DNA of 64,000 bases. Source: DASWJS01 sp036397035 (GTDB lineage Bacteria; Actinomycetota; AC-67). The notes beneath the pieces are model-generated. The model was given only the letters and a program-made list of their open reading frames with translations, was not told the DNA's origin and did no database searches. Below, one piece after another: positions 49,701 through 57,652 of the stretch; position 1 is the first letter of the stretch; each line of letters opens with the position of its first letter. Location of the stretch: contig DASWJS010000018.1 in the NCBI GenBank assembly GCA_036397035.1, positions 36,231 through 100,230 on the forward strand, written 5' to 3'. Both the position numbers and the translations under genes were made by a program.

Positions 49701-50052
49701 CCGGCGCATCGCCTCGGCCGAGGACGACGAGCAGCTCGCCGACGTTCGCGCGGAGCTGCTGGACCGCTTCGGCGCGCTGCCCGGCCAGGCCGAGGAGCTG
49801 CTGACCATCGCGCGGATCAAGTTCCTCGTCGGCCCGCGCGGCGCGAAGGTCGTCTCTCACGCCGCCGGCGCCGTTCGGATCGAGCCGTGCGTGCTGGAGA
49901 TGAGCGAGCAGGTGCGGCTCCAGCGGCTGCACCCCGGCTCGATCTTCAAGACGCCCACCTACACGATGGTCCTGCCGGTTCCCCCGTCGCCCGAGGGCGG
50001 CGTCGCGCGGTGGTTGCACGCGGCCCTGGTGGAGCTGCTGTCGGGGGAGTAA
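46702..50052 (+). CDS. mfd: Transcription-repair coupling factor Mfd
   Basis: 1116 residues, the expected size. UvrB-like N-terminal module (VFPAWETLPHERMSP), RNA-polymerase-interacting domain (PGDLVVHDVHGIGRYAG), superfamily 2 motor with GDVGFGKTEIAIRAA (Walker A), DEEQRFG and ESGLDIPTANTL, QLRGRVGRS (motif VI), and the C-terminal TRCF domain. It dislodges stalled RNA polymerase and recruits UvrA. The GTG at 46702 or the ATG at 46723 could be the start; neither has a strong ribosome binding site. Confidence 0.96.
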   Translation: MIGAYLRMLEPALGSLLGPSSALDEACDVLRGNGTLTCVGPARALLLAALARDGDTWVVVVPSGRDAERLGHECAAFTDAAVVFPAWETLPHERMSPRPETVARRLDALRRVKAGSARLVIAPVVAAMQHMAPGTGDAEPLRLVVGEEHDPAAIARALTALDYARTDLVERRGEFAVRGGLVDLFPPAAEHPVRIEFVGDEVESIRTFAVASQRSLEQVGSVEAFPCRELLPTKQVRGRAMAAARANPKEALDLNRLAEGMTFDGVESLIELLWENPPLLRDVLGPATRVLIADPKRTYDRAEDLRREVEELRGAAWEAASEGRPAPAGGGFAGVDRALGERRAELTPFRGDNPALDASVWDVQRGDVAKMAAAMRDLERAGVRVVACGSTDGAAERIREVMAAHEAAPEVVVAGIEEGFWSPALGIAIAGEQDLFGTRRAHREPKAARRVVTPLDLTPGDLVVHDVHGIGRYAGMETRAVGASVGDYVTIEYADGDRLFLVADQLDALTKYVGGETPKIHKLGGSDWNRQKAKVRKAVKDMADELLALYSKRARLTGFTFGSDQPWQRELEDAFPYVETKDQLAAIDDVKNDMERPAPMDRLICGDVGFGKTEIAIRAAFKAVIDGKQVAVLVPTTLLAQQHYATFTERFAPFPVRVAMLSRFLSTAEAKRVIDGLSAGNVDIVIGTHRLLGKVVAFADLGLVIVDEEQRFGVAHKEKLKKLKASVDVLTMTATPIPRTLEMAMGGLRDMSVIDTPPEDRHPVLTFVGPQDPEQVGRAIRRELLRDGQVFYVHNVVHDIDRVAARVKELAPEARVGVAHGQMDEKRLEQMMLDFWDRAFDVLVSTTIIESGLDIPTANTLIVERADRLGLAQLYQLRGRVGRSHERAYAYFLYPPDRSLTEQSHARLTAIGQHTELGSGLQIALRDLEIRGAGNLLGGEQSGHIASVGFDLYMKLLSEAVDAAKGRRKEPKPEVKIDLPVDAHLPAEWIPREGLRLEAYRRIASAEDDEQLADVRAELLDRFGALPGQAEELLTIARIKFLVGPRGAKVVSHAAGAVRIEPCVLEMSEQVRLQRLHPGSIFKTPTYTMVLPVPPSPEGGVARWLHAALVELLSGE

Positions 50053-50056
50053 AGCG

Positions 50057-51079
50057 TTGCTATCCTTGCGCCTCGTGATCCGCCGGGTATCCCTTTCGGT
50101 CCTGCTCGTGCTCGCGCTGGGCGGGTGCGCCTCGACCTTCTATGCCGCCGCGGCCGTGGTGAACGGCGTGAAGATCACCCCTGCCGAGCTGAACGACCAG
50201 GTGGACCGGCAGGTCCAAGCGTCCGGCGGACAGGCGGGGGATCGCCGCGCGGTCGAGCTGCAGGTGCTGCGCGGGCTGATCAACCAGGCCATCGTCGGTC
50301 AGGAGGCCGACGCGCGCGGGATCGCGCCCACGGAGGAGGAGGTCGACGCGTCGCTTCAGGAACAGCTCGGCGGCGCGCGCATCGAGGACATCATCGCCCA
50401 GACCGGCCTCACCGAAGAAGAGATCCGCGAGATCATCTACCAGGGCGTGCAGTTCGAGCAGTTGCTCGCTTCCGTCGCCCCGGAGGTCACCGACGAGGAG
50501 GTGCAGCAGGCCTTCGACGCCGACCCCGGCCGCTTCACGCGCGTGAAGGCCCGGCACATCCAGGTGACGGTCGACGACAAGACGACGCAGGCCGAGGCGA
50601 GGGCGGAGGCCGGCACGATCGCGCGCCGGCTGCAAGGCGGCGCGGACTTCTCGGCCCTGGCCAAGCAGCGATCCGACGACGAGCAGTTCGCCCGGCCCAA
50701 CGGGCAGTTCCCCGGCTTCATCGCGGTGAGCGACTTCGTGGGCGTTTTCGGCGAGGAGTTCGGCGAGGCGCTCTCGACGGCGAAGCTGAACCGGCCGACC
50801 GACCCGGTCCGCACGGCCTTCGGCTTCAGCGTGATCGTGGTGACGGCTCGCCAGAGCGACCCGTACGCGCGCGCGGCCGAGACGCTTCGCGGCGAGCTGA
50901 GCGATCAGGCCGGCCAGCAGGCGACGCAGCAGCTCCTGGCCGACGCGGCGAACCGAGCCAAGGTCGTCGTGAACCCGAAGTACGGGGATTGGGACCCGAG
51001 TCAGCTCGACATCGTCCCGCACCAGTTCTACACGCCGGCCGACGAGCCCGAGGTCCCCGACCTCTCCGGCATCCTGTAG
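50057..51079 (+). CDS. PpiC-type peptidyl-prolyl isomerase lipoprotein (SurA/PrsA-like)
   Basis: 340 residues. Lipoprotein signal ending LALGGCAS, so membrane-attached outside the cell. SurA-like N-terminal helices (NGVKITPAELNDQVDR), then a PpiC parvulin domain (about 160-260, VKARHIQVTV...GGADFSALAKQRS) and a helical tail. Assists folding of exported proteins. I chose the TTG at 50057 with GGGAG upstream (site within the mfd stop); a GTG at 50075 would shorten the signal. Last gene before a strong terminator. Confidence 0.85.
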   Translation: MLSLRLVIRRVSLSVLLVLALGGCASTFYAAAAVVNGVKITPAELNDQVDRQVQASGGQAGDRRAVELQVLRGLINQAIVGQEADARGIAPTEEEVDASLQEQLGGARIEDIIAQTGLTEEEIREIIYQGVQFEQLLASVAPEVTDEEVQQAFDADPGRFTRVKARHIQVTVDDKTTQAEARAEAGTIARRLQGGADFSALAKQRSDDEQFARPNGQFPGFIAVSDFVGVFGEEFGEALSTAKLNRPTDPVRTAFGFSVIVVTARQSDPYARAAETLRGELSDQAGQQATQQLLADAANRAKVVVNPKYGDWDPSQLDIVPHQFYTPADEPEVPDLSGIL

Positions 51080-51099
51080 CCCGGTCGTCCCGGGACGTG

Positions 51100-51130
51100 C
51101 TCGGGGGGCCGGCTTCGCCGGCCCCCCGAG
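51100..51130 (+). terminator. Strong hairpin terminator of the core operon
   Basis: A perfect 13-bp stem (CTCGGGGGGCCGG with its complement) and a 5-base CTTCG loop, 20 bp past the PpiC gene stop, followed by TCGCTTCTCC. GC-rich with only a weak T run, common in high-GC bacteria. Confidence 0.75.
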
Positions 51131-51183
51131 TCGCTTCTCCGCTTGGGTGAGCGCGCCCGATGCGGGCTGGATTTCGCGCTCGC

Positions 51184-51369
51184 GACCGGTGGACGAGTCC
51201 GGTCCCCACGTGGGTCGGTGTCCTGAATGGGATTACCGCCGGGCCACTCGGTTTCGGGTGTTTCCGGCGAGGGAGGTGATCCTCCCGCGAATCCCGAGCG
51301 GTCCCCTACGGTTCAGGCACCTCGCGGGTCCAGTGCGGTCTGTGCAAACTGGATCACCTCCTTCCTCGC
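51184..51369 (+). ncRNA. Candidate structured RNA containing a 16S 3'-end mimic and its complement
   Basis: No gene fits 51131-51444. The sequence holds stacked complementary elements: GACCGG/CCGGTC (51184-51204), the palindrome CCCACGTGGG (51205-51214), and GCGAGGGAGGTGATCC (51267-51282) which pairs with GGATCACCTCCTTCCTCGC (51351-51369) over 16 pairs with one 3-base bulge. The first arm can alternatively fold locally as GGGAGG-TGAT-CCTCCC (51271-51286). CTGGATCACCTCCTT (51349-51363), preceded by GTGCGG, equals the end of bacterial 16S rRNA. It could be a leader of mazG or an independent RNA; strand is inferred from the mazG direction. Confidence 0.45.
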
Positions 51370-51444
51370 GTGCGGTCATTATCGGCGCCCGAGCCCGCGC
51401 TCGCAACGATTTCCGAGCCTCCGCTGCCGCTACGCTGGCGCGCG

Positions 51445-52623
51445 ATGGCGCGAGTGCTGCTCGTTCGTCCCGGCGCCGGGGCCCCCGACATGGTCCCGCT
51501 CGAGGTCTGGCACGCCCTGACGAGGGTTCCCGCGTTCGCCGCGCCGGGCGAGCCGCTCGCCGGGCGGCTGCGCGACGAGGGCTACGACGTCGGCGAGCTT
51601 CCCGAAGCGAGCGCGCCCGCAGCCGCCTCGCCGCGCGAGCCCGCCGCAAGCGCGGAGACCGCCTCGCCCGGCGGCCTTCGCGGACGGAACCTGCTCGCGC
51701 CGCACGCGCACGGCGAGACGCCGCCGTGGGCGAGCACGCTCGCGACGCGCCTTTCGGTCCTGGCGGCCGAGCACGGCGAAGTCGCCTTCGTCGTTCACGA
51801 CGAGGCGGTGATCCGCGCCGTGTTCGAGCGCGCGCTGGAAACCGGCGACGAGGTCGAGGTGGTCGTCGGCCGCGCGCCGCGCGGGCATCGCCTGCTCGAC
51901 CTGGTGGGCGTGATGGCGCGCCTGCGCGGACCGGGGGGCTGTCCGTGGGACGCGGAGCAGACCCACCAAAGCCTCGCCAAGCACCTGCTCGACGAGACCT
52001 ACGAGCTGCTGGAGGCGATCGAGTCGGGCGCCGAGGCCGAGATCGCCGAGGAGCTGGGCGACCTGCTGCTCCAGGTGGTGTTCCACGCCCAGATGGGAAC
52101 CGACGCGGGCGCCTTCGACGTCGACGACGTCGCGCACGAGCTGATCGAGAAGCTCGTGCGGCGTCACCCGCACGTCTTCGGCGACGCCGAGGTCGGCGGA
52201 GCGAGCGACGTCGTCGCCAACTGGGACGAGATCAAGCGGCACGAGAAGCAGCGATCGAGCGCGATCGAGGGCGTCCCGGACACGCTCCCCGCGCTGGCCT
52301 ACGCGCAGAAGTTGCAGCGGCGGGCGAGCGCCGCGGGCTTCGGCCGGCCGCCCGCCGCGGAGGCGGGCGAGTCGGAGCCGGGCGAGTCGGAGCCGGGCGA
52401 GACGGTGGAGGACGAAGCGAGCCTGGGCGAGCTGCTCTTCGGGGTGGTCGCGCTCGCGCGGAGGCTCGACCTGGACGCCGAGACGGCGCTGCGGCGCGCG
52501 GCCAAGGCGTTTCGCGATCGCCTCGTCGCGGTGGAAGAGCTGACGCGGGAGCGCGGGCTCGATCCGCGAGCGCTCGCGCCGGAGGAGATGGAGCGGCTGT
52601 GGGGCGAAGCGAGCGCGCGCTGA
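51445..52623 (+). CDS. mazG: Nucleoside triphosphate pyrophosphohydrolase MazG with unusual N-terminal domain
   Basis: 392 residues. MazG domain about 150-260: LRGPGGCPWDAEQTHQSL, LLDETYELLEAIE and ELGDLLLQVVFHAQ with the EExxE-type metal acids; a second, shorter MazG-like segment (about 330-385, LGELLFGVVALARRLDLD) follows after a GESEP repeat. The first 140 residues are not a recognisable tetrapyrrole methylase, unlike YabN. It removes non-canonical NTPs or (p)ppGpp-related nucleotides. ATG at 51445; no ribosome binding site. Confidence 0.9.
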   Translation: MARVLLVRPGAGAPDMVPLEVWHALTRVPAFAAPGEPLAGRLRDEGYDVGELPEASAPAAASPREPAASAETASPGGLRGRNLLAPHAHGETPPWASTLATRLSVLAAEHGEVAFVVHDEAVIRAVFERALETGDEVEVVVGRAPRGHRLLDLVGVMARLRGPGGCPWDAEQTHQSLAKHLLDETYELLEAIESGAEAEIAEELGDLLLQVVFHAQMGTDAGAFDVDDVAHELIEKLVRRHPHVFGDAEVGGASDVVANWDEIKRHEKQRSSAIEGVPDTLPALAYAQKLQRRASAAGFGRPPAAEAGESEPGESEPGETVEDEASLGELLFGVVALARRLDLDAETALRRAAKAFRDRLVAVEELTRERGLDPRALAPEEMERLWGEASAR

Positions 52624-53846
52624 GCACAGGGCCGGGCGCCGGGCTGGGCGAGTCGATCGAGCGCTCCGAGGCCGAGCGGGCGCGCGAGGCGCTCTGGACG
52701 GCGGTCACCGTCTACCGGTGGGCGGCGCTGGCGTGGATGATCGGGCTGGCCGCGACGGTCGAGGGCGGCCTGGCGTTGCCCGGGCTGGGCTGGCCCGCGC
52801 TGGCGGTCGCGGCGCTGTGGACCGCGACGGCTTCGACGCGACGGGAGGCCTCGCTCCTGGGAGCGTGGACCGAGCTGGTGCTCGCCTTCGCGCTCGTCGT
52901 GCTGTCGGGCACCGTCGCGCCCCCCGGAGCGGTCGCGACCGCGCGCCCGTTCTTCGCCACCGCCTGGCCGGTCGCCGCGGTCGCCGTGTGGGGAATCGCG
53001 CGCGGGCCCTTCGGCGGCATCGCGGCGGGCCTGTCGATCGGCGTCGCGCTCACGCTCAGCCGGTGGACCAACGAGATCCCGCCGTGGGAGCTGACGCAGG
53101 TGGAGGTGCAGACGCTGGTGAGCGGCACGCTCGTGTTCGTCCTCGCCGGCGCGGCCGTTGGGCTCGTCGGGCGGCTGCTCGAACGGTCTGCGCGCGAGTA
53201 TCGCGCGCTGATCGAGGTGACGATGCGCGCGCGAGAGCGGGTCGCGCGGTCCGAGGAACGCGAGTCGATCGCGCGCCAGATCCACGACTCGGTGCTGCAA
53301 GCGCTCGCCCTGGTGCACAAGCGCGGGCGCGAGCTTGGGCGCGCCCCCTCGGTCCCGGGTCCGGAGGTGACGGCGCTGGCGGACATGGCCGGCCGGCAGG
53401 AGGCCGAGCTGCGCGCGCTCATCGTGCGCGAGCCCGAGGCGCCTTCCGGCGGGCGCGTGTCGCTGCGCTCGGCCCTGGAGGAAGTCGCCCGCGCGGTCGA
53501 CGGCATCGCGACGACCGTGAGCGCGACGGGAGCGCTGTGGGTCCCGGCGCACGTCGGGGACGAGGTCGCGCTCGCGGTGCGCCAGGCGCTCGACAACGTC
53601 GTCGAGCACGCGGGCGCGACCCGCGCGACCGTGTTCGCCGATCGCACGAGCGAGGGCATGGTCGTGAGCGTGCGCGACGACGGGCGGGGCTTCGACTACC
53701 ACGAGGCCGGCCTTCAGGCGGCGGGCAAGCTCGGGATGCTCAAGAGCATGAAGGGACGAGTCGAGGCACTTGGGGGCGCCATGCACGTGGCGTCTTCGGC
53801 GACGGGGACCGAGATCGAGTTCGCGTTCCCGGTGGAGGGGCAATGA
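52599..53846 (+). CDS. DesK/NarL-type membrane sensor histidine kinase
   Basis: 415 residues from a GTG with GGAG five bases upstream, overlapping mazG by 25 bases. About five membrane helices (residues 30-190), then HisKA_3 with the phospho-acceptor in ARQIHDSVLQALALVHKRG and an ATPase domain with DNVVEHAGATRA and DDGRGFD. No extracytoplasmic sensor, so it probably senses membrane state. Its stop overlaps the response regulator start (ATGA). Confidence 0.88.
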   Translation: MGRSERALSTGPGAGLGESIERSEAERAREALWTAVTVYRWAALAWMIGLAATVEGGLALPGLGWPALAVAALWTATASTRREASLLGAWTELVLAFALVVLSGTVAPPGAVATARPFFATAWPVAAVAVWGIARGPFGGIAAGLSIGVALTLSRWTNEIPPWELTQVEVQTLVSGTLVFVLAGAAVGLVGRLLERSAREYRALIEVTMRARERVARSEERESIARQIHDSVLQALALVHKRGRELGRAPSVPGPEVTALADMAGRQEAELRALIVREPEAPSGGRVSLRSALEEVARAVDGIATTVSATGALWVPAHVGDEVALAVRQALDNVVEHAGATRATVFADRTSEGMVVSVRDDGRGFDYHEAGLQAAGKLGMLKSMKGRVEALGGAMHVASSATGTEIEFAFPVEGQ

Positions 53847-54499
53847 GCGAGAAGCCGCGTGTGATGATCGTCGACGACCATCCGGTGTGGCGGGACGGCC
53901 TGCGCAACGACCTGACCGCTCGCGGGTTCGAGGTCGTGGCGGAAGCGGCCGACGGCGGGGAGGCGATCGAGGTCGCGCGCGAGGCGATGCCGGACGTGAT
54001 CCTGATGGACCTGCAGATGCCGACGGTGAGCGGCGCCGACGCCACCAGGCTGATCCTCGAGGAGTCGCCGCACATCAAAGTGTTGGTGCTGAGCGCCTCG
54101 GGCGAGGAAGCCGACGTGCTGGAGGCGGTCAAGACCGGCGCGAGCGGGTACGTGCTCAAGAGCGCGACCAGCGACGAGGTCGCCGAGGCGCTCGTGCGCG
54201 TCGGCGCGGGCGAGCCGGCCTTCACGCCGTCGCTGGCGGGCCTGGTCCTGAACGAGTTCCGGCGCGTCACCGGCGGCACCGCGCGCCGCCCCGAGCCGAC
54301 TCTCACGCCGCGCGAGAACGAGGTGCTGACGCTCGTGGCGAAGGGCTACACGTACCGCGAGATTGCCGAGAAGCTGTTCATCTCGGTCAAGACCGTGCAG
54401 AATCACGTGCAGAACATCCTGACGAAGCTTCAGATGCGAAAGCGATACGAGCTGATGCGATACGCGATCCAGAAAGGGCTCGACCGTGTCCCCGACTAA
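53843..54499 (+). CDS. NarL/LuxR-family response regulator
   Basis: 218 residues. Receiver with VDDHPVWR, phospho-acceptor Asp in ILMDLQMP, Lys in GYVLKSA; C-terminal LuxR helix-turn-helix (LTPRENEVLTLVAKGYTYRE, then VQNHVQNILTKLQM). Activated by the kinase it overlaps; targets unknown, probably including the next gene. Confidence 0.93.
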   Translation: MSEKPRVMIVDDHPVWRDGLRNDLTARGFEVVAEAADGGEAIEVAREAMPDVILMDLQMPTVSGADATRLILEESPHIKVLVLSASGEEADVLEAVKTGASGYVLKSATSDEVAEALVRVGAGEPAFTPSLAGLVLNEFRRVTGGTARRPEPTLTPRENEVLTLVAKGYTYREIAEKLFISVKTVQNHVQNILTKLQMRKRYELMRYAIQKGLDRVPD

Positions 54500-55346
54500 T
54501 CAGCCGGTTCACCTCGACATCCTCGGCGCCGACGCACGTCCCGCGGCCGTGTTCGCCGCGTCGGGGCAGGGCAGAAATTCGCCGGTTCCCCCCGAGATCA
54601 AGCGGTGGAACTGGGGCGCCATGCTGCTCTCCTGGATCTGGGGCTTGGGCAACGGCGTGTACGTCTCGCTGCTCGCCCTGGTTCCGTTCCTCGGCTTCAT
54701 CATGGTCTTCGTGCTGGGGGCGAAGGGAAACGAGTGGGCCTGGCAGCGCGGGAAGTGGCCCGACGTCGAGACCTTCCGCCGCTCGCAGCGCAACTGGGGG
54801 ATCGCGGGGCTGCTCGTCTGGGTCGGGCTCACGGCGCTTGCCCTCGTGGGGATGCTCCTGGTCGGCTCGGCCGTCCGGCAATCGGGCACCGGTCAGCCGA
54901 CGGCGGTGGTCAGCTCCGACGGGCGCTTTTCGCTTCGGATCCCGGGGTCGTGGTCGGCGCTCGACGACTTGAACGACGAAGCGACGATCCAGGCCGGCGA
55001 CGAGTTCGGGGCCGAGTTCGCCATCGTGATCGTGGACGACAAGCGCGACCTGGCGGTCGACGGCTTGCGTGAGTTCTCCGAGCTGACGCGCGGGCTGCTG
55101 GCCGAGTCGTTCGACTCCGGGGGCACGACGAGGAATTCGCGGGTGGTGCGAGCCGGCCGGCTGTGGGGCCTGCAGCACGAGATCCGCGCGTCGGTCGACG
55201 GGATCAACGTCGTCTACCTGCACACCGTCTTCCGGGGTCGCGGGAGCTACGCCCAGGTCGTGGCGTGGACGGTGCCGTCCCGCTTCGACGCGGCCAAGGC
55301 GCGCCTGAACGACGTGGTGAAGAGCTTCCGCATCCTCAAGTCGTAG
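54486..55346 (+). CDS. Membrane protein with PsbP-like extracytoplasmic domain
   Basis: 286 residues from a GTG overlapping the regulator by 14 bases. Two to three membrane helices (about 48-75 and 103-130) with a WNWGAMLLSWIWGLG motif, then an exported domain (about 145-286) starting FSLRIPGSWSAL and ending FDAAKARLNDVVKSF, a PsbP/Mog1-like pattern. Third gene of the two-component operon, so either a sensor partner or an output. Confidence 0.72.
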   Translation: MSPTNQPVHLDILGADARPAAVFAASGQGRNSPVPPEIKRWNWGAMLLSWIWGLGNGVYVSLLALVPFLGFIMVFVLGAKGNEWAWQRGKWPDVETFRRSQRNWGIAGLLVWVGLTALALVGMLLVGSAVRQSGTGQPTAVVSSDGRFSLRIPGSWSALDDLNDEATIQAGDEFGAEFAIVIVDDKRDLAVDGLREFSELTRGLLAESFDSGGTTRNSRVVRAGRLWGLQHEIRASVDGINVVYLHTVFRGRGSYAQVVAWTVPSRFDAAKARLNDVVKSFRILKS

Positions 55347-55411
55347 CGGCGTCGCCGTCGCGCGCGAAGGGGTGTGCGCGAAGGAAGGCTTCGAGCGTCT
55401 CGCCTCGCGGG

Positions 55412-55792
55412 ATGTCGAGCTCCCTGACGCTGGAGATCACCGAGACGAGCATCATGGGCGACCCGGCGCGCTCGATCGGGATCCTGGAGCGCCTGAGCGC
55501 GACGGGCGTCGCGCTGTCGATCGACGACTTCGGGACCGGCTACTCGTCGCTGTCGTACCTGAAGCGGCTCCCCGTCGACGAGATCAAGATCGACCGATCG
55601 TTCGTGACCGGGATGAGCGAGCAGCAATGGCGCAGGCTGCGTTCACTGGGCTGCGAGGTCGCGCAGGGGTTCCTGCTGGGCCGGCCGACGCCGGCGACGA
55701 AGCTCCTGCCCTGGCTTGCTCGCTACGAGGCGTACGGCGCAACGGATCGACCGCTCCCGGAACCGCGACTGGCGCTCGTGGACCCCGCCTGA
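55412..55792 (+). pseudogene. EAL-domain phosphodiesterase remnant
   Basis: 126 codons showing the second half of an EAL domain: LTLEITETSIMGDPARSIGI, SIDDFGTGYSSLSYLKRLPVDEIKIDRSFVTGM, in family order, then a jump straight to RRLRSLGCEVAQGFLLGRP. The about 40-residue segment between (holding the VAEGVE motif) is missing and the N-terminal half with the EAL signature is absent. A dead gene with at least two deletions. Confidence 0.7.
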
Positions 55793-55876
55793 GCGCGGTA
55801 GCATTCTCAGCCAAGGCCTCAGGACCGTGGCCGCCGAGCCGGCGGTCTCCGGGTTTCGCGCCGTCAGGGGGGAGCG

Positions 55877-57073
55877 ATGCAAGGACAACGCACTCGTTTC
55901 GTGGGAATTGGCGTCTCGGCGCTTGTGGCTCTGACGCTGACACCGCCTGCGGCGCAGGCATTCAAGCTCTGCAGTCCCCAGGCATTCACGCTCCACGTGA
56001 GCCCGGCCGGCAGCGACTCGAACTCCGGGCTTTCGATCCTTGCTCCGTTGCGCACGCTCAAGAGGGCGAACGAGCTGTTGCACCAGTACGAGCCGGCCAC
56101 CGACGCGCACATCCGGATCGACCCGGCGAGCGGCGACTTCGTCTACAACGGAAGCGAATCGGGCGAGAACACGTGGACCTATTTCAATCCCGCCCACGAC
56201 ACGGTTTTTCTTCCGTACGGGCCCGACTTGTGCGACCTGACCGACGGGCGGTGGAGCGGGACTCGCCCGGTGTTCCGAGGAAGTGGAGCAAACCGGCCTG
56301 GGTTCTGGTTCTACTTCAACGCCAGCGGTCTGGGCCTGCAAGGGGATGTCGACACGAGATTGAAGTTCATGGGCCTGGAAGTGACTAACTTCGGCAAGGG
56401 AGGCGTCTCGCTCCAGGGTGCTTCCTTCAACCAGTATCACGCGAACCGCAACGGGTTCCACAACATGGACTTCGTCAACATCGGCAAGAAGTTCGACCCT
56501 GGCGTCTCGAACGGCTATGGAGCCATCGTCCTGAAGCTCTCGAGCCACAACATCGTGAGCTACAGCAGCTTCGACGAGATCATCAACACCGGGACCGTGC
56601 CCTCCGACGATCCGGACGACCCCGGCGCGCCGGCGGCTGGGCACGTTCATGTCCTCTACCTGCAGCACGACAGCAATGCCAACTGGTTCCATCACAACCG
56701 CGCCACGGACGTGTCGGGCGATCCAATCAAGTTCAGGGACGGTTCGGACTACAACGCCGTCGAGTTCAGCTTCTTCAACCGCGCGGGGCTGAACGCGACC
56801 TCTCAGGACTACTTCCACCCCAACACGCCAGAGTGGCAAGCGGAGGGGAAGGTGGAGTGTACTTCCGTCGGCAACGTGCTCGCGGACAACATCACGATCG
56901 TGAGCGGAATGCGGCGCGGCTTCGACGGCCAAGCGATCAACCTTCGCTACTTCTTCGGCCGGGGACCCGAAGACGACAGACCGGACTGCGGCACCGCCGC
57001 GAGCCTGACCAACGACGATCGCATCGACCTCATCAGCAATGATTCCGGCACTAACGACGGACCCGGCTGGTAG
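55877..57073 (+). CDS. Secreted right-handed beta-helix protein (DUF1565-type)
   Basis: 398 residues from an ATG with GGGGGGAGCG upstream. Signal peptide about 1-28. N-terminal DUF1565-like start (HVSPAGSDSNSGLSILAPLRTLKRA), then repeats rich in Asn and aromatics of the parallel beta-helix type. Members include polysaccharide lyases and surface proteins; no catalytic motif is clear. Less GC-rich than the core region, as is everything to its right. Confidence 0.78.
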   Translation: MQGQRTRFVGIGVSALVALTLTPPAAQAFKLCSPQAFTLHVSPAGSDSNSGLSILAPLRTLKRANELLHQYEPATDAHIRIDPASGDFVYNGSESGENTWTYFNPAHDTVFLPYGPDLCDLTDGRWSGTRPVFRGSGANRPGFWFYFNASGLGLQGDVDTRLKFMGLEVTNFGKGGVSLQGASFNQYHANRNGFHNMDFVNIGKKFDPGVSNGYGAIVLKLSSHNIVSYSSFDEIINTGTVPSDDPDDPGAPAAGHVHVLYLQHDSNANWFHHNRATDVSGDPIKFRDGSDYNAVEFSFFNRAGLNATSQDYFHPNTPEWQAEGKVECTSVGNVLADNITIVSGMRRGFDGQAINLRYFFGRGPEDDRPDCGTAASLTNDDRIDLISNDSGTNDGPGW

Positions 57074-57148
57074 CGACCGCGCCCTCCGGGAAAGGGGCGC
57101 TCCAGAGTTCGCCGCGCCTTCGGTGAAGCCTCAGTGCGCCCGAGAATC

Positions 57149-57652
57149 TCAATCTCGTGAGAGCCCTCCCCCATTTCGATCCAATGAGTTCGGCGCGAAA
57201 ACGTAAAGTCCGCCAGCCGAGCCAAACGTGCCTGGCTGCCATGTGTCGAGCACCCACTTCAGCCGATCCTTGCCCGCCTCCTCGTCAGCAGTTCCCGGCC
57301 CGCCGTCCTCGGGTATCGGCCCGGCCATGACGAATGTGGCAGTGAACCGCTTGCCGTCTGTTGCGAGCCGCACCGCAGCGATGTCGACCCCCTCATGACC
57401 GGTCACGGGTCGCTCCTTACGGTCGACCACATCACCCAAAGGGTCGGCCACACGGACCACTCCACGCAACCGCTCTGTGATTGGGATGAGACTCGGCGTC
57501 GGGCTCGTCGCGGGCGTCGGGGGCGACGGATCGTTCAGAGCCTTGCTGACATAGATCCCCAACGGTACGAGCACCATGAGGGCAGCGAGCACGATGACGA
57601 CCGTTCCACGTCCCGTGCGACCGCCGCCCGGCGGCAGAGTCGGATAGACCAT
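57149..57652 (-). pseudogene. Truncated copy of the array partner gene
   Basis: 167 codons. Identical in layout to the partner genes at 59829 and 60731 (MVYPTLPPGG start, membrane helix about 16-36, P/T-rich linker, then GHEGVDIAAVRLATDGKRF and WVLDTWQPGTFGSAGGLY), then unrelated residues and a stop: about 70 C-terminal residues are lost. Nucleotides 57395-57650 are almost identical to the copy at about 60290-60550, so duplication was recent. Starts one base within the stop of the tail remnant (TGATGG). Confidence 0.75.

Noticed and set aside
51340..51370. Fragment of a 16S rRNA gene
   Set aside because: Only about 20 bases match, with a 10-base insertion, and no upstream helix 44/45 sequence is present; treated as a mimic within a structured RNA.
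51227..51520. Small protein in the region before mazG
   Set aside because: No ribosome binding site, no family resemblance, and it overlaps the structured elements and the mazG start.
51147..52598. Upstream extension of the DesK-type kinase through mazG
   Set aside because: Composition is Arg/Ala-rich shadow sequence of mazG; the kinase start is set by GGAG and GTG at 52599.
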